DNA of 64,000 nucleotides from Gossypium raimondii (taxonomy: Eukaryota; Streptophyta; Magnoliopsida; Malvales; Malvaceae): assembly GCF_025698545.1 (NCBI RefSeq), contig NC_068575.1, positions 59,529,980-59,593,979 of the forward strand, given 5' to 3'. The translations under genes and the position numbers were made by a program. The notes under the pieces were generated by a model. The model was not told the origin of the DNA. It searched no databases and saw only the letters and a program-made list of their open reading frames with translations. Positions within the stretch are counted from its first letter, which is position 1, and every line of letters starts with the position of its first letter. Positions 1 to 9,110 of this stretch are shown piece by piece.

Positions 1-504
1 ATGGCAATAGAAGTATATTTACGACATAATAAAATGTTTCGAGTTACAGAGACCATCGGTCGTCAACCCGGTATACCACCTAGGTTCTACAGAGTTGATA
101 TCTGAAACAGACGGTGCGACTGCAGGAGGTTTCAAACACTTCATTATCCATGTGCACATGTCGTGGCAGCTTGTGCTAAAGTTGGGCTTAATGTAGAACA
201 ATTTATCGATAAAGTGTACACCATCGAAAGCACGTTGCGTGTATGGGAAAACGAGTTCCCCGTGCTTCCTGACCCATCTACTTAGGAGGTACCTCCGATG
301 ACCTTCGAGCTTGTCCCAGACAAAAGGTTGCGTAGGAACCCGAAAGGTCGTTCGCAATCATCCAGAATTCATAACGAAATGGACATTAGGGAGAAATCTG
401 ACGGGAAGCTGTGTGGCGTATACAGATTAGCCGATCATAATCGGAGTAAATGTCCACTCCGAAACTACCATGTTGGACAATCGTCTCAATCGGGTAGAAA
501 TTAA
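1..504 (+). pseudogene. MuDR-type transposase, C-terminal remnant with SWIM zinc finger
   Basis: Read in one frame from base 1, the strand gives a stretch matching the end of the transposase at 49660-49968 (shared FRVTETIGR), then a SWIM-type zinc finger at about 115-174 (C-D-C, then YPCAH), then a basic tail with a Cys/His knuckle (C..H...KCP) ending at 504. SWIM fingers lie at the C-terminus of plant MULE transposases and bind DNA. In-frame stops near 103 and 283 and the missing N-terminus (outside the window) mean this copy is not functional. The DDE catalytic region is not in view. Confidence 0.85.
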
Positions 505-750
505 GATGTAGTTCATTACATGTTGAGAGGATTGAATCACAAATTTGTCTACAATTTGTTGTAGTTAATCTAATTTGAAATTACAAAATAAAAAAAACCA
601 TAAAATTTTATTTACAAAAAAGGCAAAAAAGTCATTATTTAAATACACAGTTGACTATTTAAATTGCAAAGGCAAAAAAATTAAATTGATAAATAAAATA
701 CCAAAAAAATTCATTACATAAATATGAAATTATTTATATTACAAAACCCC

Positions 751-2346
751 CTAAAATTGATGGTTTGATGGTGTGTTTCTAGGGGTATATTTTTGTGGAG
801 CTCGACGTTCACGTTGCGGGCGATTACGGTGATCAACGTTCTCATCATCCGTATATAGGGGTGTGAGAAACATAGATGAAAAATCATATATCTCAAATGC
901 CATCGATGAACTTGAGCCGAGAGAAATGGAGTACGGCGGTGGATACGAGCCCGCGAAATAGTCATCGCCCTTTAAATCTGGATGATAAGAATTATCCCTA
1001 GAATGTAGTTTCGTCTTTGCCTCTGGCTCCGGATCTAGCTCTGGGTCTGGTGTATGATGCAGATCTAGAAGGGGTTGCCAAATTCGTGTCATATGTGGAG
1101 GGACTACCATCGACTGTCCACCAAACAGAAATAGTTTCCCTATCTCACAGTACCACTGTATGTACTCTAACGAGGGCTGCAGATCCAAAGCACGATCTAT
1201 CTGAGGTACCCTCCCCAACTGATTGTTCCACATTGTAATATATTCTTCATGCACTTCTCCCCAATTATGTCCATACCTCCCCCTCTTGTTCATCCTATGG
1301 ATCTCCCCCAATTATACTGGCAGTGTCGGGATATACTGTATGCAACCGAACTGCCGGGTACTCGATTGCCATGATACCACTCCATTACCTGAAAATTGAT
1401 AACGGGTGCGCTAATGCACCATAGGTTTGAGTGGACGTGGGCAGATGAGGGATAATCGCCATAATTTCGGAATGAATCGACATCCAAATGAATCGCATGA
1501 TTAATAACATTGTTATATTAACGCGAGTCGAGTGAGATAAAATAATAAAATTAAGTTTATATTGGAAAAACTTGCCCCCTCTCCAGCATGATTCTCAATC
1601 ATTAGACGGTATATCGGAACCGTATATGACCTTCTGATACCTAGATTAGTACTCCATCTACGAAAACAAATTGTTAGAATAATATAATCTAAAAAAAGTC
1701 AACTAATTATTATAACGAGTAAAAATTCATCACCTATGCCCATCGCAGAAGGATCTGTCATCCGACAAAGTTCGCGATACAACATGGCTAAAACTGCGAA
1801 CCCCTAACTGTATAAATGAGTGTTATGCAAATTGGATAATAGGGGTAAGTACATCAAGTGGACCTTACTGCCGTTTGCATCCGGCATGAGTACACCCCCT
1901 ATAAGGTGCATAATGTAAGCTCGAACGGCCTGCATCACCTCCCATTCATTGGCAGTACTCGGCAAATGCTCAAAATTGGCCTTTAGCCATGAAAATCTCA
2001 AACTGGTAAATTTTCCCTCACTTGGCGAGTGTCTAAGTAATTCATAGCAAAGGGTAGCCGACCTAGAGATTGAACTTACGCCCATGACTGCATTCCCGTC
2101 GATGGGAAGCCCAAGCTGTAGTGCAACATCTTCTAGAGTAACGGTACACTCTCTGCACGGCAAATGAAATGTGTGAGTCTCCGGACGCCATCGCTCGACT
2201 AAAGCGAAAATCAAGTCGTATCGCAGATCAAAAGTCCTGATCAATGCCGCTGATCTGAGCCCGGCTAACTTTAAGTATGGTATTAGACGTTCATCTGGCA
2301 GAAACCCTACACTATTAACACGGCCCCTCAATACGCGGTACGGACC
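751..2346 (-). pseudogene. Plant mobile domain (MAIN-like) gene inside MULE
   Basis: Exon-like blocks at 2346-1804 and 1311-751 encode a plant mobile domain protein, the family of MAIN/MAIL1 and of proteins named 'serine/threonine phosphatase 7 long form homolog'. Diagnostic wording is LRGRVNSVGFLPDERLIPYL, ALVERWRPETHTF and LQLGLPIDG. The C-terminal block is rich in Pro, Glu and Arg and ends in NTPSNHQF. Sequence between the blocks (about 1311-1800) still shows family-like wording but with stops, so it is partly intron and partly decayed coding sequence. The exon begins after an AG at 2348-2347. PMD genes are known to travel with plant MULEs. The role of PMD in transposition is not known to me, and this copy is probably non-functional. 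Confidence 0.75.
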
Positions 2347-2848
2347 CTGACATTATTAAATTAGCAAAATAGTTAATACAATATAATTTAATTCAGCAAA
2401 TAACATGAGTATCAAATAAAAATTTTATTACCATCTCATTAATAGTACTTGCTATGTAATTATTATTAATCAAAGAACCCATTTGCTGGAAATATGCAAT
2501 TAAAAAAATGAATTCATTTAATTTGTTTCAAAAAATAATAAAAGCATTAAATAAATAAATAATCAAATAAATTACATTATATAAAAATTAAATGAGTTAA
2601 CAAAGAACTATATGATTAAAAGAGTCGATTCGATTAAACTTTTAATTAAATGATTTTTAATTTTTTATAAACTTATAAGTTAAACCCATCAAATACTAAA
2701 CTAAACACAACAATTTATAACTTAATCCTATCGATGGGCATGATCCATTTTTACCATTGATTTGTTTTTAGTCAGATATATATTTAAATATTTTTAATAA
2801 AATAAAAATTAATATTTTATTTAAACAAAAATATTTTTAATATAAAAA

Positions 2849-2977
2849 TTGATTTGTGCCTGTTAGATAGGCGCGATTAAAAAATATTTTTTAATATAAA
2901 AAATTGATTCGCGTCTGTCAAATAGGCGCAATTAAATTTTTTTAAAATTGATTCGCGCCAGTCAGATAGGCACGATT
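2849..2977. repeat. Three subterminal palindromic units in the MULE end
   Basis: Units of about 30 bp begin at 2849, 2904 and 2948. Each has the form TTGATT then a near-palindrome of the type GCGCCTGT(N)AGATAGGCGC then ATT. Similar GGCGCC hairpins occur at about 3656-3702, 3842-3863, 48890-48910, 52286-52310 and 52386-52460, always within a few hundred bases of a MULE end. Spacing and repetition suggest transposase-binding sites or terminal secondary structure; this is inference. Confidence 0.7.
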
Positions 2978-3066
2978 ACAAAAAAATACCATTTCGGTAA
3001 TTAATCTATCTGACAACTTATTTCAATATTTAATTTTTCTCTAATATATTGGGGTAAAAAACCCCA

Positions 3067-3952
3067 AGTTGATATAAAAAAAATTAAATAAGTTAACAGC
3101 AACTATGTTCATATTATATAAAATTAAATGAGTTAACAAAGAACTACATGATTAAAAGAGTCAGTTATGGTTAAACTTTTAATAAAATGATTTTAATTTT
3201 TTTATAAACTTATATATTAAACTCACCAAATACTAAACTAAACACAACAATTTATAACTTAATCCTAAATTACTAATAAATTAATTTTAAAATAATTACA
3301 AACACAAAAATTTATAACATAATCCTAAATTACTAACAAATTAATTTTAAAATAATTATAAAAACAAAAAATTACAATATTCATACAAAATACTAATCAA
3401 TCTTTAAATTATAAACAAAATTATTTACTAAAATAATATATTATCTTTTTTCTTTCTTTCTTTTTCTTCTTCTTCTCCTTTCTCTCTTTTCTTTCTCTCT
3501 TCCAATGATAAAAGGGGCTGGGGATCATATTGGGGACCATACTTATAGGCCACAAAATTGTAATTTTTTCCCATTGAAGGGACAACACCATGGTGGTGTT
3601 GCAGCAGTAGAGGCAGCAGTGCAGCAACACCTGCCAACAAGGGGGACAGTCATTGGCGCCTACCTCTGAGGCGCAATTAGTGGCACCTATCTGACAGGCG
3701 CCACCCGAAAATCTATTTTTTACTCGTATTTTGACTCGTAAATCGTATTTTGGCCCGTATTTACATTTAAATATTTTTAATAAAAATAAAAAATAATATT
3801 TTATTTAAACCAAAAAAAAATTTAATATAAAAAATTCATTGACGCCTGTTAGATAGGCGCCATTAAAAAAAATATACCATTTCGGTAATTAATCTATCTG
3901 ACAACCTATTTCGGTATTTAATTTTTTTTAATTTATTTCGGTGAAAAACCCC
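3067..3952. repeat. Second terminal module appended to the MULE end
   Basis: The part at about 3105-3330 repeats 2575-2760 in the same direction (same AAATGAGTTAACAAAGAACT wording). The part at about 3440-3952 (pyrimidine tract, then GGCGCC hairpins, then TIR) instead resembles the transposase-side end of the other MULE (52140-52545). The segment is therefore a chimera of PMD-side inner sequence and transposase-side outer sequence. It may be a deleted family member joined to or inserted beside the larger copy. No coding sequence is seen. Confidence 0.65.
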
Positions 3953-4183
3953 CTTTTTATTTATATACCTATTTAAGTCCTTAACATAAGCAATCTTTTG
4001 CATAAAATAAAAGATTATTTAATTAAAAATTAAAGGTCTAATACAAATACACACATAATCAGAGTTCTTCAAGGACTTTTTTAGTGTTTTAGCATTGATG
4101 TTACGTAAGGGGTAAGGTACACTGACATTTACAGATAACAAAGTAATGATCTCAATGAATGAAAGCAACATATGGCCAAAAAA
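3953..4183. repeat. MES-array spacer repeat, upstream copy
   Basis: This matches 8605-8840 nearly base for base, in the same orientation, with few substitutions and an 11-12 base difference near 4033. At 8605-8840 the sequence follows a complete methylesterase gene, so this copy probably marks the downstream side of a further MES unit lying left of the window or destroyed. The MULE end abuts it exactly at its first base. Confidence 0.85.
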
Positions 4184-4187
4184 AAAT

Positions 4188-4870
4188 TGTTAGAGTTGAA
4201 TTTGTTAGTTGACTGGTAGGAATAAAGTTATTGATTTAGTCAAAATTTATTGTTACTAGGCTTTAGGAGTATCATATTAGTTGATAATTTTTAGTGATTT
4301 GCGTATTAAGTTTGTTCTTATTTTTAGTGATTTTTCAGTTGTAATTCAGCCTATACAAAGGTTTCATTATTCATTCAATAATGTACATCAAAATTCATAT
4401 CGTCAGAGTATTTCAAACTTCCATTTCCTCCTTTTATCCATCTGCTTAGTTTAACAGTGATATCCGAGCTTGGTTCAAATTCCTATGAGTGAGAAACGAA
4501 AATTGTAGTAGCAGCAACGTGAGAACAACAATGGCTTCAGAAAATTTTGTGCAGCCGGCCATTCCTCGTTTTGATGGTCACTATGATCATTGGAACATGA
4601 TGGAGAATTTTTTTTGAGATCGAAGGAATACTAGCAAGTGGTTTTGGATGGCATACCAGAAACAGCTAGAGGCACAGCAGTGTCAGTTGCGCAAAGGGCA
4701 GAAATAGAAGCGCTGAAGTTGAAAGATCTCAAAGCAAAGAACTATTTGTTCCAAGCCATTGATCGTTCAATCTTGGAAACCATTCTCTGCAAAGACACTT
4801 CCAAGCAGATTTGGGATTTCATGAAGAAGAAGTATCAAGGAATTCTAAAGTATTCAATATGCACTCTTAT
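4188..4870 (+). mobile_element. Ty1/copia LTR-retrotransposon fossil, 5' part only
   Basis: A left LTR of about 270 bp starts with TGTTAG at 4188 and ends near 4456. It is followed by a primer-binding-like sequence close to the initiator-Met-tRNA type usual for copia, and then the beginning of a gag-like reading region (about 4531-4860) with copia gag wording such as KQIWDFMKKKYQG. No pol region or right LTR is seen. The copy is broken and truncated. Its age cannot be judged without the partner LTR. It lies directly behind the MES spacer repeat. Confidence 0.75.
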
Positions 4871-5299
4871 ATAATTTAAACAAAGTTTAATTAGAGAAAT
4901 TTTACTTAACAACAGAAAATATTGTATGCATGATTATTCAAACATCAAAAATGTTAATTTTTCCAGAAAATCAATTCATTTTCAGAAATCAACGTAAGAA
5001 AAATAAATAAATTTTAACTGCATTTGATAATAAAGAAAAATAAGAGAAAAAATGATTATTTGGAAAGAGAGAAATGAGAAGAAAAAAATTATTTTAGTTA
5101 AAAATGATATATATTTAAAATATTTTATTTTTTTCTTTTGATTTTCAATTATACCTTTCAATTTTTTATCATTTCAAATGAAAACGAGTGTAATGAACAA
5201 TTTTCTGTTAGTCGGAAACGACTCCTTCTCAAAATCTTATCCTATTTTTCTCATTTTTTGTTAAAAGATATTCATTCATCACAGAAAATTACTAAAGAT
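4871..5299. other. AT-rich spacer, no gene seen
   Basis: AT-rich sequence between the copia fossil and the upstream region of the first methylesterase gene. I see no coding, RNA or clear repeat signal. Confidence 0.5.
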
Positions 5300-5467
5300 C
5301 ATCAGGTAAGAGAAACTGTTACCAAAACGGGTAGGTCCCAATAGCAGAAGTTTAATATTGAGCAGCCTGTTCAACAGGTTGGCCGGCATTAAATAAAGCT
5401 CCCTTGCAAATAATTGAAGCAGCTAACAGGAAATATTGAGATAGAAAAGAAAAAGGAAAGGGAAACT

Positions 5468-6668
5468 ATGACACACTTCCTTCTAGTTCATGGTATGTGT
5501 CATGGAGCTTGGTGTTGGTACAAGGTTGTGTCGCTGCTCAAATCAGGCGGCCACCGTGTCACTCCCTTGGATCTTGGTGCCTGTGGAATCAATCCCAAGA
5601 CCATCACTGACCTGGCTTCCTTGTCCGATTATGCGCAGCCATTGATGGAATTAATGGCCTCTTTGCCTGAAGACGAGAAGGTGATATTAGTGGGTCATAG
5701 TTATGGAGGGGTTTTCATTTCTTTAGCCATGGAAAGCTTCCCCAAGAAAGTATTGGCCGCTGTTTATGTGGCAGCTTTGATGCCGAATCATGATTATCCT
5801 ATTGCAACCGGATTAATGGAGGTAAATATATCAACACTGTGTGTTTGTATGTTGTGTTTTAGTTATCTTTTTATCGGGGGTTTAAACTTGGATTAAATGT
5901 TTTGTGGAAGCTCTTGAAACGTATTATGGCGGAGCCGCTCTTGGATTTCCAGGTATGGTTTGATGATGGATCAGAAAGTCCACCAACTCGCGCCTTATTT
6001 GGACCAAAATACACGGAGACAAAGGTTTACCACCTCTCACCAAAAGAGGTCAGTTTAGCCTCTCAGAAAATTGTGCATTTAGCTTGATTTTGTTTTTATA
6101 TTTGAAAGTTTTTATTTGACTTAAAACGAGTTCAATGATGGTTTTCTAATTTTTTGAAATTGAATTATCAAAATATAAATTTAAAATAGTTTAATGACCT
6201 TATATGTAATTTACCCTTTATTTTTCAAAGTTCAAATTTTATGGTATTAATTTTAGAAAGAAATTGTATATTGTCAAAATCAAACTAAACGGAGTTCTTG
6301 TGATCCTAATGTCATTAAAAGAAAAACCAGTTTGATCTGCATAAATGATTGGTTGTTGAGTGGTGATGTTTTGTTGGAATTTGTAGGATATAGAATTGGG
6401 TTTGACGTTGATGAGACAAGGAAAATTATTCCTCAAAGATTTAGCAAACGAATCGCTGCTAAGCAAAGAGAAATTCGGATCCATCCATCGGGTTTATATA
6501 GTTTGCAAAGATGATTTGTTGGTGGAAGAAAGTATGCAGAAATGGTACATTGAAAACAGCCCAACAGAGGATGTGAAATTCATAGCTGGTGCGGATCATA
6601 TGCCCATGTTCTCCAAGCCTCATGAGCTCTGCAAATGCCTCCAAGAAGTTGCTCACCAATATAATTGA
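5468..6668 (+). CDS. Methylesterase (MES/SABP2-like alpha/beta hydrolase), copy A
   Basis: Exons 5468-5821, 5911-6048 and 6387-6668 join in frame to 257 residues, the usual MES length. The family hydrolyses methyl esters of plant hormones (methyl salicylate, methyl jasmonate, methyl-IAA); some relatives are hydroxynitrile lyases. The catalytic triad is intact: Ser78 in GHSYGG, Asp207 in CKDDLL, His235 in GADHMPM. These sit at a constant -3 offset from Ser81/Asp210/His238 of tobacco SABP2. The oxyanion motif HGMCHGAW is present. The start at MTHFLLVHG matches family N-termini; an in-frame upstream ATG at 5414 would add a charged extension of 18 residues and is less likely. Introns are phase 0. 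Intron 2 is 338 bp against 90 bp in copy B, so one copy gained or lost sequence there. The real substrate cannot be told from sequence. Confidence 0.9.
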
Positions 6669-7219
6669 TAATTAAAGAATTTATCTTGATAATTTTCTCC
6701 GTGTTAATCTGATCGTAAGGGTGTTCACCATCCAAACATGATCTGAATTATGTAATCACTAAAAATAATAATTTTGAAGTTTAATTCAATAAAAATATAG
6801 TAAAATTTACGGTCCAACAATAAAATTTAAAAAATCATCATCAACAACTCAAAATTTTATGCAATTGTTCAAAAAGTATAAAAATTGTTGAAATTTTTAA
6901 GATTTTGATATCACAATTAATCATTTTTCCTATAGGTCATCATGACATTGGAGGAATATATAGAGTCACTTATACAAAAAAGAATTATCTATAAATTTAT
7001 AAATAATAATATATCAATCACATTTCTAAAGAAAGTAGAAAAAAGGGTAAGAGAAGAAAGGTCACACAAAGCAAGCACATCCAATAATAGCAAAAACAAG
7101 AAAGAGAAGCAGTACGACCTAGTCAAACATCCAATAATAGCAATTTTTTTTAACCATGTTAATCAAGGTTAACACATCATTAATTTTTGGTTCAACCTAT
7201 TGATTTGAGATGGCACGAA
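6669..7219. other. AT-rich spacer between MES units
   Basis: No gene is recognised. Short open frames here have low-complexity Lys/Asn-rich translations and no family features. Confidence 0.5.
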
Positions 7220-7297
7220 GCTAGCCGACATCAGATAAAGCCCCCTTGCAAATAATTGAAGCGGCTAATAACCATGAAACATTTTGTTCTAATTCAT
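7220..7297 (+). pseudogene. Methylesterase 5' fragment
   Basis: This matches the leader of the two complete genes (CCTTGCAAATAATTGAAGC wording) and then an ATG at 7274 opening MKHFVLIH, a typical MES N-terminus. After eight codons it runs straight into a copy of the upstream region at 7298. It is a truncated MES relic, with an N-terminus unlike copies A and B (MTHFLLVH), so it came from a third array member. Confidence 0.7.
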
Positions 7298-7534
7298 CAG
7301 GTAAGACAACCTGTTAAGAAAGTGGGTAGGTCCTAATAGCAGATGTTTTATTGCAACTTTGTTTCATTTGGGTTTCATTGCTTGGGTTAACTCATCATCA
7401 AAAGTTGAAGAAATCATTTTAATATTGAGCAGCCTGTTCAACAGGTTGGCCAGCATTAGATAAAGCTCCCTTGCAAATAATTGAAGCAGCTAACAGGAAA
7501 TATTGAGATAGAAAAGAAAAAGGAAAGGGAAACT
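7298..7534 (+). promoter_or_regulatory. Duplicated upstream region of MES copy B
   Basis: It repeats 5302-5467 upstream of copy A, including TCAGGTAAG, GGGTAGGTCC and the leader directly before the ATG. Copy B holds about 78 extra bases (about 7346-7424) or copy A lost them. The two genes therefore probably share most promoter elements but differ in this segment. Transcription starts were not determined. Confidence 0.6.
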
Positions 7535-8508
7535 ATGACACACTTCCTTCTAGTTCATGGTATGTGTCATGGAGCTTGGTGTTGGTACAAGATTGTGTCG
7601 CTGCTCAAATCAGGCGGTCACCGTGTTACTCCCTTGGATCTTGGTGCCAGTGGAATCAACCCCAAGACCATCACTGACTTGGCTTCCTTGTCCGATTATG
7701 CGGAGCCATTGATGGCATTAATGGCCTCTTTGCCTCAAGACGAGAAAGTGATACTAGTGGGTCATAGTTACGGTGGGGTTATCATTTCCTTAGCCATGGA
7801 ACGCTTCCCCATGAAAGTATTGGCCGCTGTTTATCTCACAGCTTTTATGCCGAATCATGATTCTCCTATTGCGACTGCAGTAGCTGAGGTAATAATATAT
7901 ATGAAGAAGGCTATGCGTTTGTATGTTCATGTATGTCTGTGTTTTAGTTATCTTCTGTTCGGATTTGAACTTGGGTTGAATTTTTGTGTGGAAGATAGTA
8001 CTTCAGAAGAGTTATGGCGGAGCCGCTCATGGATTTCCAGTTATTGTTTGAAGATGGGCCGGAAAATCCACCAACTCATGCCTTATTTGGACCAAAATAC
8101 ATGGAGGCAATGGTTTATCAACTCTCACCAAAAGAGGTTAGTTTATTTCATCTCTATAAATAAATGGTTATTAGATGAGCGTGATTTCTCGGTGCTGATG
8201 GTATAATGTTTTGTTGGAATTTGTAGGATATAGAATTGGCCAACACGTTGCTGAGACAAGGAAAGTGGTTCATGAAAGATTTGTCCAAGGAATCTCTGCT
8301 ATCAAAAGAGAAATTCGGATCCGTTGATCGGGTTTATATAGTTTGCAAGGATGATTTGCTGATAAAAGAAAGCTTGCAGAAATGGTACATCGAAAATAGC
8401 CCTACAGATGATGTGAAAGTCATAGCTGGTGCCGATCATATGGCCATGTTTTCCAAACCCCAGGAGGTCTGCAAATGTCTCCAAGAAGTTGCTGAGAAAT
8501 ATAATTGA
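7535..8508 (+). CDS. Methylesterase (MES/SABP2-like alpha/beta hydrolase), copy B
   Basis: Exons 7535-7888, 7999-8136 and 8227-8508 give 257 residues with exactly the exon lengths of copy A (354, 138 and 282 nt). The triad is intact: GHSYGG Ser78, CKDDLL Asp207, GADHMAM His235. Exon 2 is taken to begin after AG at 7997-7998, giving YFRRVMAEPLMDF; this keeps frame and aligns codon for codon with copy A. The protein is a close tandem paralogue with scattered differences in the cap region (for example QLLFEDGPENPP against QVWFDDGSESPP), where MES substrate choice is set. Expected activity is hydrolysis of a hormone or volatile methyl ester in the cytosol; the substrate is unknown. Confidence 0.9.
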
Positions 8509-8604
8509 TTCTCCAACTTTGTAATCAATAAATAAAACAATCTTAAAATAATTATCTATCAATAAAAATGGTTCTTTAAATTCCTGCCGAAATAAAGTTT
8601 TAAG

Positions 8605-8840
8605 CTTTTTATTTATATACCTATTTAAGTCCTTAACATAAGCAATCTTTTGCATAAAATAAAAGATTATTTAATTAAAAATCAAAAGCTTATTTAGGTC
8701 TAATACAAATACACACATAATCAAAGTTCTTCAAGGACTAGTGTTTTAGCATTGATGTTACGTAAGGGATAAGGTACACTGACATTTACAGATAACAAGG
8801 TAATGATCCCAATGAATGAAAGCAACATATGGCCAAAAAA
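8605..8840. repeat. MES-array spacer repeat, downstream copy
   Basis: Second copy of 3953-4183. Here it follows MES copy B by 96 bases and is uninterrupted: the sequence GTTTTAAG just before 8605 is the flank that the MULE separated in the other copy. It is thus a paralogous empty site. Confidence 0.85.
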
Positions 8841-9110
8841 TCAATGGCTGCTTTAGCATGATGAACCACTTGAATAAGGGGCTATTATCAGGACATAAAG
8901 AAAGCAGAGTCCAAATCCATATAAACCCAAAGAGACCAGACAAATTCCAATCGTTTTTCCCTGAAATGGGAACGAGCATGTTGAGTAAAAGGTGATTGAT
9001 ATTATCTTAGTTCAGCCACGGCACAGCAGATATATATACCCTAACCTTGTAGCTTCCTTGCATTGCAGAAGATAGTGGCAAAATCATGGGATGGAATTCT
9101 AAAAGCCAAT
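8841..9110. other. Spacer, likely 3' UTR of the downstream minus-strand gene
   Basis: Short sequence between the MES repeat and the stop codon of the oligopeptidase-family gene. A 73-residue hydrophobic open frame crosses it on the minus strand but partly overlaps the spacer repeat and matches nothing I know. Confidence 0.4.

Larger units (their letters stand above)
1..3952. mobile_element. Decayed Mutator-like element with PMD gene, left end outside window
   Basis: This is the right part of a MULE. It holds the C-terminus of a MuDR-type transposase on the plus strand (1-504) and a plant mobile domain gene on the minus strand (751-2346). The layout mirrors the better preserved element at 48799-52545, in the opposite orientation. 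Its right end reads (reverse complement) GGGGTTTTTCACCGAAATAAA, close to the terminal repeats of that element (G-purine-G, a T run, AC, then GAAATAGG). The boundary 3952/3953 is fixed by the repeat at 8605, which shows the same flank without the element. The end is complex: a terminal-like sequence also stops at about 3066 and a second terminal module follows to 3952. Stop codons interrupt the transposase, so it looks inactive. Confidence 0.85.

Noticed and set aside
5414-5467. Upstream in-frame ATG for MES copy A (and the same at 7481 for copy B)
   Set aside because: It adds a charged 18-residue leader unlike MES proteins; the identical leader in both copies reflects duplication of the UTR.
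8758-8979. 73-residue hydrophobic open frame on the minus strand between MES copy B and the oligopeptidase gene
   Set aside because: Half of it lies in the spacer repeat, whose other copy does not keep the frame beyond 4183; no known family.
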